Origin: Gammaproteobacteria bacterium
GTDB lineage: Bacteria > Pseudomonadota > Gammaproteobacteria > Coxiellales > Coxiellaceae
Assembly (NCBI GenBank): GCA_021774015.1
Contig: JAJFJO010000134.1
Coordinates: 1 to 6,207 of the forward strand
Length of the DNA: 6,207 bases
Direction: 5' to 3'
The stretch's first letter is position 1, and each line of letters begins with the position of its first letter. The translations under genes and the position numbers were made by a program. Shown piece after piece: positions 1 through 6,207 of the stretch. Under the pieces are notes generated by a model that was given only the letters and a program-made list of their open reading frames with translations, did no database searches and was not told the DNA's origin.

Positions 1-16
1 CTCAATATATTTTTTC

Positions 17-70
17 AGCACTAATAATTATTCTAAGGAGAGCACTAAATGCCCCCTGTAATTTAGTGCT
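17..70. repeat. Three copies of the 8-mer AGCACTAA, two direct and one inverted
   Basis: AGCACTAA occurs at 17-24 and 41-48 on the plus strand and as its complement TTAGTGCT at 63-70. The second and third copies form the arms of the hairpin. The first copy could pair with the third in place of the second, giving a longer-range alternative stem. A perfect 10-base palindrome AATAATTATT (23-32) lies between the first two copies. Confidence 0.5.
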
Positions 71-74
71 CCCC
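37..74 (-). terminator. Strong hairpin downstream of the giant gene; possible terminator without U-tract
   Basis: AGCACTAAAT (41-50) is the exact reverse complement of ATTTAGTGCT (61-70). The stem extends by G40-C71, then one A/C mismatch, then G38-C73 and G37-C74, around a 10-base loop (51-60). It lies about 130 bases past the stop of the giant gene, where a transcript end would be expected. Neither strand has a run of T directly after the stem, so classical intrinsic termination is doubtful. It could instead protect the 3' end, act as a two-way terminator with an unseen gene to the left, or be a protein-binding palindrome. Confidence 0.4.
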
Positions 75-100
75 AAAGATATTGGCTAAGAATAAAAATG

Positions 101-120
101 GCTGAAAACTGAGTTCAGTT
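101..120. repeat. Small inverted repeat in the 3' flank
   Basis: AACTGA (107-112) and TCAGTT (115-120) are inverted copies with two bases between them. An alternative pairing uses CTGAA (102-106) with TTCAG (114-118). On the minus-strand transcript the first stem is followed by TTTTC, a poor U-tract. It may add to transcript ending but is short enough to be chance. The rest of 75-206 shows no gene, tRNA-like fold or clear promoter; ATG-initiated frames there end within about a dozen codons. Confidence 0.25.
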
Positions 121-206
121 ATTACCCACAGCAGTATGAGCCACAAGATTTCTAACACTATACGAATCTCGTGAATTTAAATCACAAGGTCCAACACATC
201 TCTTTA

Positions 207-3200
207 TCAATGATGAAGCTGCATCACCCTAAACGACTCAAGTAAATCATCATAAGCTTTTGAACCCCCCATAGCTTTATTAAATTCTGTTTTGCTCAGC
301 GTAATAGCAAAACACGATGTAACTGCTGCAACGGTGCTCGCTGCACTAGTGCCTACCTTATCATCATCTAGCATTGCAATAGGATCTATTGGATATTCTG
401 TTGCAGCTCTTGCCCCTGCTGAATGTTTTGCTTGCAGTTGTCTTTGACACTCTTGTGCCTTATCTTCAGAATCAAAAATAAGCTGCACTGTATCAGGAAT
501 GGGAATTTGTTTTTTAGCTTGAGTTAATAAGGCTGCCAAAGCATTTATTGGTTGTATTGCAAATATTCCAGCACCTGAAGATACGGCAGGTACTATTGGT
601 TGATCAGATGTTGCCGTTATTGCTACAACAGTAGCAGGTAACGCTGCAGATGATTTTGTAGCAACACGAGAAGACTGCAATTCAATAAATTGTTGATAAG
701 CTACTTGGACTTCCCTTCGTTGTTGATGGCTATCAAAATGATCATTAAAATTTGAGTAAGGCATATCATCTGGAATAAAACTCTGCTCTTTCAAGAAATC
801 AAAGAAAGCAACGCTTGGTGCTGGAGGTGATGCTTCGGTTGATATACTCATTATTGAACTTGGATTTCCAGAAGTAAAATTCCGTTTAAATTCTGCAAAT
901 AACCTTGGCCGAGCGATGCGTTCATGTGCAATAGCCAAAGCTCTCTGTTCTATCTCAAGTATAGGAGACAGGCGCACAGAAAGCATTTTTTGCAATGCAA
1001 GATAAACCGGGTAGCCATGGTATTCAATAGGCACAGATTCGAGGCATCGCATTAAAAGTGTAATCGCATCGCTTTCAGTTAAATCAAGAAGATTAAATCG
1101 TTCAATTACTTGTGCATATAGCTTAATCAGCATATCAGACAACACTGTGCTTCGCCCTTCCCACCCAAAAGCCAAATTAATTAATTCAATAGGTTCACTT
1201 ATGTAACCAAGCTGAACATACTTTCCAATAGTATCTATTATTGTCTGATATTGATTTTTGGGCAAACGAGTAATGATCGGACGCACAACATCAATATAGT
1301 GTGAATCAAGCTCTTCAAATAAAGCAAAATGCTCTTTCAGCCCATTCTGCATGAAATCAATCGGGTGGTATTGAAAAATTTCAGAAAAAATAGCAGTCCC
1401 AACTTTATTTAGCCCTCCTTTTAAATAGGTTTTAGCTCGCAGCATTTGCAATTCTTTCCAAAGCAAACTCTCTGGATGAGCATTGATTAATCGTGTTTTA
1501 CATTGGCTTATAATAGCCTCGGGATTGTTTTCTAATAAATTTTCAAGCTTAATTGCTAAAATGTATTGGTTTGGGTGCCTCTGATAACATCCTTTAAATT
1601 GCTGATAATATTTTTCAGCAAGATCATGTTTCTGCGTTTGAATACATAGAAGTACAGCCTGCTCCAATATATTAAACCCAACTATCAAGTGCTTATCTTG
1701 AGCTAAAAGTTCTTCCGTGGTTTGCAAGAGTTCTGGAATGATAGCCTCTGATTTTTTTTCTTCCTCCCACTCCAACTGAAATGTGAAAAAAGCTTTCAAG
1801 TAGCGTACCAGCCATACTTCTTCCCCTGTTAACGCCTCAACCGATTTTTCTCTCAGGTTTATAGCATCATGCCACTCACGCTGAGCTTCCTCTTGATTGC
1901 TCTGTGCTAAAATTTTAATGCTCAGTAATTTCGCTAAAAAATTCGACTCTGTTGCTGCTATCGGCTTGATGATAGTCGCTGCTTTTTCTGATTGAGAATG
2001 ACTCACAATCGACGCATACAAGCATTGTATCTCTACATTGTCAGCTGAATGTTTAGCCAGCCAAAATGCATCTTCCACCAATATTTGCTCATGACCATAG
2101 TGCAACAGCATATCCTCTAACACGGCAAACCCCATTGTTTGTGCAAGTGCAAAATAAGAGTCATGATGCATGACATACTGAAAAATTTCATAACGCAATA
2201 GCAATGGTAGAGCTTGAAAGGTTGGTGCAGTGATTATAACTTGTAATTCAGCAACAGAAACGGTTTGTGTGGCATCTATTGTCTCAAATATATTTGGTAC
2301 GTCATTACCCTCGGTCGTGAGCGTTGAGAATCTTTGGTGGTAACGCTGAGCATTATCTAGCAGTATGGCTCCAAAATTGTGTAATTCTGGTGTTTTTTGA
2401 TAATGCTTAATCAGATAATAATAACCCAAATGCCGACTGGTGGAATGAAAGTACTCAGTTTCTTTTTTATAAATTAAAAAATCATACACCAATATTTCCT
2501 GTTCAGCATCTGAAAAATGCAGCACTTCACTGGGGTAAAAAAGTATGTGCAACAACTCATCCACCACTGATCCAAAAGCATCATTACGTATATCAAGGTT
2601 TGCCTTAGAGAACAACACGCTACCCCTAAATGGAGCATTTTCATAAATTCTATTCATCTGCTCATCAGCATCAGATTGATGTCCCAGTGCGACATACATA
2701 TTCGCTATATCAGTACCAGTCATCGCATCTTCAGGCACAGCATTATTCAGAAGGCGCAAACAATCGACCACAGACACTAAGTCATTTTTGTGATAAAAAT
2801 GCGTGTACGCAGACATTATCAGTTGATGCCGTTGTTCAACACTTCCTTTTAACTCAAAGTCATTTGCTAAGCTTAAGTATTCTTCAGCTATACGGTAGCC
2901 TTGCAGTACCTCTCTATGACTATCTGATAGAGCTTGTGGCAAATTGTCCTCAAACATTTGTTCAAATTGGGTTAATAACTCGGGCTCTAACCAACTCTGT
3001 TGTTGCAGCTTAGGAAATTCATATACTGCATCGTAACGATGTGGGTAGAATTGATTTAACAACTCTAAAATAATTTTTACTCTACCACCTTTTTGATTTG
3101 AATAACTGTTAATTAAAAGAGCACTTAAGGCTCTATAAGCGTAGTCACCCATATTAGCAAGATTTAAATGAATGCAACGAGCAAAGTGCTCTTTATCATC

Positions 3201-6200
3201 CTCAGCAACCAACTCCTCTGTTGTTGTGAGGCTCAGTGTGGCTTTGATCCAAGACAGCAGTGGTTGACCCAGTAAATTGACAGCAGACTGGTAGAGTGCG
3301 TTTTTTTCTTCGCCATCAATCGGCAATGGAATTTGAGTAAGCGCTTTAAACAAAGGTGCAGAGGAGTTTTTCCAAACATATTCCTCTTCCCCTGCATCTC
3401 CATTAAATTTAATTCGATCAGACTCTATTGTAAAGCTTATCGCTTGCGTGCGAATTTTAACCCGAATGAATGCTTGGTATAGTGGATTCTGATGTTCATC
3501 CATTGCCTTTAATAACGATTGGAACGAAGTGCCCTTTAATAAATCTTTTGCCCTTTCAGGTAACTTATCACCCGTAGCAACCAAATAACGTGGTGAAATT
3601 AATTTAATATAGTCTTGTAGACTAGTTGTGCTTAATGCTGTAAGACAAGCCTCTTGGAGCCCTACCTCACGGCAAAAATAATTGAGCGTAAATAATTTTT
3701 TTATATTTGACTCATCTTTTGGCCTAAGATGCTTGACAATATCCGTCCAATGGTAAGAAGGATTTTTTCCTACAGCATCAATGCAATCGTCGATAAGTTT
3801 CTCATTACTAGGGTTCATTTGCACTAACCATTTGATACTGACATAGTCTTCTGCCTTAATAAATTCAAAAGAATGCTTAATCAATAAGGCATAATACGGG
3901 TTAGCCACGGCCACTGCATAAGAAGCCTGTTGAGGCAGCGCTTCAATAAGCAATGTCATAGCATTCATATTGCCTTCCATCTTCGCTTGCAGAGCTTGAA
4001 AAATGGGTGGCATCCCTATTTCATGCTCATATGCTTTTAAGAAAGCTTCGAGCAACTGTTTAAATGGCTCTAAATCTTTCGCTTCTTTGAAAATAGTAAG
4101 CACGCCATCTCGAATTAACTGTGGGTTAAGTTGAATCAGTGGTTGTGAGCGCAGCAGAAACTGATAAGCATAAATGGTGTTTTTATAGGAGGTGTCCTTT
4201 ATTTCCTCTATAGTAGCATTCATCCAGTGCCTCAATTCGTCTCGTTGTAAAGAAGAGGCCATCCCAACTAGTTGTGACAAACTATCAATTTTATTTATCA
4301 AAGACAGTCCTGACCAGCTATCTTTGATAGCACCTAACTCAATTCTATTAAGCCACAGTACAATAAGGTAAGATTGGTGCACATTTGGGGCAGATCCTAT
4401 ATGTGTTTGTATCGCCAATAAGGCTTCTTTGATATCCGTTGTATCAAACTCAATGAAACGCAAGGCTATTAGTATCGATTCTTTAAGAGAAGGCTTTTTC
4501 GAATAATGAGAGAAATTCAGCAATAATTGTCTAAAAAAATCGACCTTCTCTTTTTCTGTAGCTGCATCAATACCGCTTACACGTGATAAATAAGCAATTA
4601 CATGCATACGTGCTTTATCATTTCTTGTTGACTGAAAACGAGCAGTGACCGCAGCTAGCTGAGAAATATTTATTGGAATATTAGCAAGTGCTGTCCTCAT
4701 TTCTGTTTGTGCGTAACTGAATACTGATGGTGGCGTCTCATTCAGAACATACACCATCAACAATCGCTCTCGAAGCATATCCTGCAGTTGAGGAGCTCTC
4801 ATTAATATTCCAGATAAAATTTCAACACAGACAGTTTGGATCTCGGGAAGGTCTGATTGTTCTAGTGTTTCGCAGATAAAATTAATTTGCTCTTCATTAT
4901 AACTGTATATCAGCTGAATCAAAGCCCTTCTACATTCATAATGTAATGTTAAGTTTTGAATTGGAGCTTGACCAATGGTACTTTTAAAATAAGCAAACAC
5001 AGTCTTTGTCATGCTAAGTGATAACGATTGAAATTTGGGTAAAATACGAATAATTTCATTAACGAGAAGCCCTTCATCCTCTGTAGTTGACAAAAGTTGA
5101 ATCAAGCCCTGAAAAAATTGCTCTCTCGACCAACGTGAAGCACTCACAGGGGTAGTAGATTTGTAGCGCGCAAATGCAGTCATGATGATTTTTAAAGAAT
5201 CCGGAATCAATTGCGCTTTATACTCTAAACAATGTGCCACCTGTGTTCTATAGCAATCCTGAAGTGCTTCTTCATAGTGATGAAATAAATTAGGATTATT
5301 AGCAACCGCATTAAGCGCTACAATAAATTTTTCCTCTGGCGCACCTCGCTGCATACCTTCATCAACAAGTTGCTTGTAATTGGCTCCAGCATAATCGATA
5401 GAGAGAAGTCTATTTAGTCCGAGACGATAGCGCTCAACAGACTTGCGGCTGTTTTGCTGTAGCCATATTTCAACTGGTGTACTGCACAACTTTAGCAGCA
5501 TAGGAGCGTTTTTCAGAGCCAAAAAAATATCGTAAGGATAATTTGTGCTTTTTGCACCCTCAGTTAAAACTGTCATAAGGTATTTTGAAATAAAGGACAT
5601 TTGTGTTTCTAACCCGGCGTGACCAAGAAAAGAAGCTGGTAATTCAGCAAAGGCTGTAATAAGCACTCTTAAACGCTGTGGCTTTTCTTTTAATTTACTA
5701 AGGCTAAACAAATATTGTGTAAGTTTACTCACCACAGGTTTTTGTACATCATCATTAGCTAATTGGCCAAATAAAAACACCAACAAACCTTCATAGAACG
5801 AATCATCTACCCGCGCTTCAAGCCAGTCAAATGTAGCTTTCTCATCTGAGCCAGACAATTTTGGCAGCAGTGCTTGCGCAGCATAAAATTGATTGAAAGT
5901 CATGTGTACAAAATACACGGATTTAAACCCTTCATCGATAGATTTTAAAAGTGGCGACTTTTGCAGAACTTGGAAACCACGGTAGCTTTGTTCTGACCCA
6001 AGTTTTGACGCATCGAAAAATAAGGATCGCCCTTCAATTGAACGAAAGCCTAATGTTTGCAATTGTCTCTCCAACCAGCGCATGTCACTCTTAAAATCAT
6101 CCCCAAGTGCTGCAACAGGACTTTCCAGTAATGCTTGATACGGACGTCCCATAAGTAGTTTGGTTGGAGCCTTTCCCTGTGCATTAAGTTCTTTGTGAAT

Positions 6201-6207
6201 AATATTT
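207..6207 (-). CDS. Giant NLR-like (probable NACHT/STAND NTPase) protein with HEAT/TPR-type solenoid; 5'-partial, runs off the right edge
   Basis: The minus-strand frame is open from the right edge to a TGA at 207-209, followed at once by TAA (204-206). The first in-window ATG (6150-6152) gives 1981 residues. Eighteen further sense codons lie upstream of it, and no Shine-Dalgarno-like run precedes it, so the real start is probably off-window. Residue numbers here count from that ATG. Residues ~20-96 match the pattern at the end of NLR nucleotide-binding modules: LERQLQTLGF, then GRSLFF, then VLQKSPLLK, then FVHMTFNQFYAA. About 1650 residues of amphipathic helices follow, HEAT-like at ~100-900 and TPR-like at ~1080-1600 (for example around G1157/A1162/P1174, P1527 and P1597). 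A low-complexity linker and a small C-terminal module end the protein. I see no signal peptide or membrane segment, so a cytosolic, or possibly exported, location is inferred. By family analogy the missing part should carry Walker A/B ATPase motifs, and the solenoid would act as sensor or scaffold. The alternative is a non-NACHT HEAT/TPR scaffold. Exact function is unknown. Confidence 0.85.
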   Translation of the reverse strand, partial: NIIHKELNAQGKAPTKLLMGRPYQALLESPVAALGDDFKSDMRWLERQLQTLGFRSIEGRSLFFDASKLGSEQSYRGFQVLQKSPLLKSIDEGFKSVYFVHMTFNQFYAAQALLPKLSGSDEKATFDWLEARVDDSFYEGLLVFLFGQLANDDVQKPVVSKLTQYLFSLSKLKEKPQRLRVLITAFAELPASFLGHAGLETQMSFISKYLMTVLTEGAKSTNYPYDIFLALKNAPMLLKLCSTPVEIWLQQNSRKSVERYRLGLNRLLSIDYAGANYKQLVDEGMQRGAPEEKFIVALNAVANNPNLFHHYEEALQDCYRTQVAHCLEYKAQLIPDSLKIIMTAFARYKSTTPVSASRWSREQFFQGLIQLLSTTEDEGLLVNEIIRILPKFQSLSLSMTKTVFAYFKSTIGQAPIQNLTLHYECRRALIQLIYSYNEEQINFICETLEQSDLPEIQTVCVEILSGILMRAPQLQDMLRERLLMVYVLNETPPSVFSYAQTEMRTALANIPINISQLAAVTARFQSTRNDKARMHVIAYLSRVSGIDAATEKEKVDFFRQLLLNFSHYSKKPSLKESILIALRFIEFDTTDIKEALLAIQTHIGSAPNVHQSYLIVLWLNRIELGAIKDSWSGLSLINKIDSLSQLVGMASSLQRDELRHWMNATIEEIKDTSYKNTIYAYQFLLRSQPLIQLNPQLIRDGVLTIFKEAKDLEPFKQLLEAFLKAYEHEIGMPPIFQALQAKMEGNMNAMTLLIEALPQQASYAVAVANPYYALLIKHSFEFIKAEDYVSIKWLVQMNPSNEKLIDDCIDAVGKNPSYHWTDIVKHLRPKDESNIKKLFTLNYFCREVGLQEACLTALSTTSLQDYIKLISPRYLVATGDKLPERAKDLLKGTSFQSLLKAMDEHQNPLYQAFIRVKIRTQAISFTIESDRIKFNGDAGEEEYVWKNSSAPLFKALTQIPLPIDGEEKNALYQSAVNLLGQPLLSWIKATLSLTTTEELVAEDDKEHFARCIHLNLANMGDYAYRALSALLINSYSNQKGGRVKIILELLNQFYPHRYDAVYEFPKLQQQSWLEPELLTQFEQMFEDNLPQALSDSHREVLQGYRIAEEYLSLANDFELKGSVEQRHQLIMSAYTHFYHKNDLVSVVDCLRLLNNAVPEDAMTGTDIANMYVALGHQSDADEQMNRIYENAPFRGSVLFSKANLDIRNDAFGSVVDELLHILFYPSEVLHFSDAEQEILVYDFLIYKKETEYFHSTSRHLGYYYLIKHYQKTPELHNFGAILLDNAQRYHQRFSTLTTEGNDVPNIFETIDATQTVSVAELQVIITAPTFQALPLLLRYEIFQYVMHHDSYFALAQTMGFAVLEDMLLHYGHEQILVEDAFWLAKHSADNVEIQCLYASIVSHSQSEKAATIIKPIAATESNFLAKLLSIKILAQSNQEEAQREWHDAINLREKSVEALTGEEVWLVRYLKAFFTFQLEWEEEKKSEAIIPELLQTTEELLAQDKHLIVGFNILEQAVLLCIQTQKHDLAEKYYQQFKGCYQRHPNQYILAIKLENLLENNPEAIISQCKTRLINAHPESLLWKELQMLRAKTYLKGGLNKVGTAIFSEIFQYHPIDFMQNGLKEHFALFEELDSHYIDVVRPIITRLPKNQYQTIIDTIGKYVQLGYISEPIELINLAFGWEGRSTVLSDMLIKLYAQVIERFNLLDLTESDAITLLMRCLESVPIEYHGYPVYLALQKMLSVRLSPILEIEQRALAIAHERIARPRLFAEFKRNFTSGNPSSIMSISTEASPPAPSVAFFDFLKEQSFIPDDMPYSNFNDHFDSHQQRREVQVAYQQFIELQSSRVATKSSAALPATVVAITATSDQPIVPAVSSGAGIFAIQPINALAALLTQAKKQIPIPDTVQLIFDSEDKAQECQRQLQAKHSAGARAATEYPIDPIAMLDDDKVGTSAASTVAAVTSCFAITLSKTEFNKAMGGSKAYDDLLESFRVMQLHH
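210..890 (-). other. Low-complexity linker and separate C-terminal alpha/beta-like module
   Basis: Residues ~1755-1885 depart from the solenoid. They are rich in Ser, Ala, Thr, Pro and Val (for example STEASPPAPS and SSAALPATVVAITATS), with one helical island at ~1805-1828. The last ~95 residues look like a compact module: strand TVQLIFDS (1888-1895), helix EDKAQECQRQLQAK (1896-1909), a loop, strand CFAITLS (1947-1953), then helix TEFNKAMGGSKAYDDLLES (1955-1973). The strand-helix / strand-helix order could be half of a ferredoxin-like fold. I do not recognise the family. The secondary structure is read by eye. Confidence 0.45.
1353..2930 (-). other. TPR-like repeat segment
   Basis: Residues ~1075-1600 include several units with TPR spacing. 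The clearest is ~1146-1176, with IANMYVALG, A1162 and a closing NAP at 1172-1174. Others end at P1527 (LAEKYYQQFK before it) and P1597 (LRAKTYLKGG before it). TPRs mediate protein-protein contacts. A change from HEAT-like to TPR-like units within one chain suggests two recognition surfaces, though a profile search could merge them into one superhelix. Confidence 0.5.
3453..5855 (-). other. HEAT-like helical solenoid segment
   Basis: Residues ~100-900 are almost entirely predicted helix pairs with alternating hydrophobic positions and short polar turns. There are no long loops, few glycines and no catalytic-looking motif. Units such as 434-467 (DLPEIQTVCVEILSGIL and the helix after it) and 511-527 look like HEAT/armadillo helix pairs. 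The repeats are too divergent for me to give a copy number. In STAND proteins this position, straight after the nucleotide-binding module, usually holds the ligand-sensing superstructure; that role is inferred here. Confidence 0.5.
5853..6207 (-). other. End of NLR/NACHT nucleotide-binding module (winged-helix/HD2-like region)
   Basis: This stretch encodes residues ~1-100 plus the 18 codons upstream of the first ATG. The spacing of its elements parallels animal NLRs: a helix ending in a bulky LGF, a G-R-x-L-F-F segment, a 'VLQKSPLLK' helix-turn like the NLR 'FLxxxxLQK', and then FVHMTFNQFYAA (residues 81-92, bases 5877-5912). Compared with the usual H-L-S-F-Q-E-F-F-A-A, the Gln-Glu pair is Asn87-Gln88. 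No Walker A, Walker B or sensor motif lies in the window, so membership of the NACHT family is inferred from this downstream part alone. Confidence 0.65.

Noticed and set aside
1..24. Possible tail of a convergent plus-strand gene ending at TAA 22-24, just before the hairpin (other plus frames end at 59-61 and 87-89)
   Set aside because: Only seven codons are visible in that frame, with no recognisable protein. The position relative to the hairpin is suggestive but not evidence.
531..620. Hydrophobic stretch in the linker (ATVVAITATS, then GAGIFAIQPINALAALL) as a membrane segment
   Set aside because: The runs are broken by Asp, Gln, Asn and Pro and are too short for a membrane-spanning helix. 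Low-complexity linker fits better.
2630..3013. Plus-strand open frame of 127 codons lying inside the giant gene
   Set aside because: It is fully antisense to the intact minus-strand gene, its product is a His/Gln/Leu/Ser-rich string without domain character, and no ribosome-binding site stands before its ATG. It is best read as a shadow frame.
6150..6152. ATG at 6150-6152 as the true start codon
   Set aside because: The frame is open upstream to the window edge, no ribosome-binding site is visible, and the protein would begin inside an NLR-type module.
6120..6170. Reading KLLMGRPYQALL as the NACHT sensor-1 motif (usually xxTSRP)
   Set aside because: Only about 80 residues separate it from the FVHMTFNQFYAA motif, whereas sensor 1 normally lies well over 100 residues before that motif. 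The T-S pair is also missing.

Overview
The window holds one very large gene on the minus strand, filling bases 207 to the right edge (6207), plus about 200 bases of non-coding DNA at the left edge. The DNA is AT-rich by eye. Nothing in it fixes the species. A giant, intact, solenoid-type protein with an NLR-like region at its upstream end fits either a bacterial STAND/NACHT immune sensor or a large eukaryote-like protein of a host-associated Gram-negative (Legionellales-like) bacterium. The host assignment is a weak inference.

The main point is that the gene is cut by the window. The first in-window ATG (6150-6152) would give 1981 residues, but the frame stays open for 18 more codons to the right edge, with no stop and no Shine-Dalgarno-like purine run just before that ATG. 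The first ~100 residues after that ATG resemble the end of an NLR/NACHT nucleotide-binding module: a winged-helix/HD2-like stretch closing with FVHMTFNQFYAA, the counterpart of the animal NLR motif F-x-H-[LM]-[ST]-F-Q-E-F-F-A-A. The ATPase core (Walker A and B) and any N-terminal effector domain should therefore lie beyond base 6207.

Read 5' to 3' on the minus strand, the protein runs as follows. It starts with the NLR-type module end (~1-100). A long all-helical HEAT-like solenoid follows (~100-900), then a short strand-rich patch (~903-927). More helical solenoid comes next, with recognisable TPR-type units (~1080-1600), and then further helices to ~1755. A Ser/Ala/Thr/Pro-rich linker (~1755-1885) leads to a small alpha/beta-looking C-terminal module (~1886-1981). 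The gene ends with tandem stops, TGA TAA.

The left flank (1-206) contains no supportable gene. It carries a near-perfect hairpin (37-74) and a third copy of the hairpin arm sequence (17-24). The hairpin could end the giant transcript, but it lacks a U-tract on either strand.
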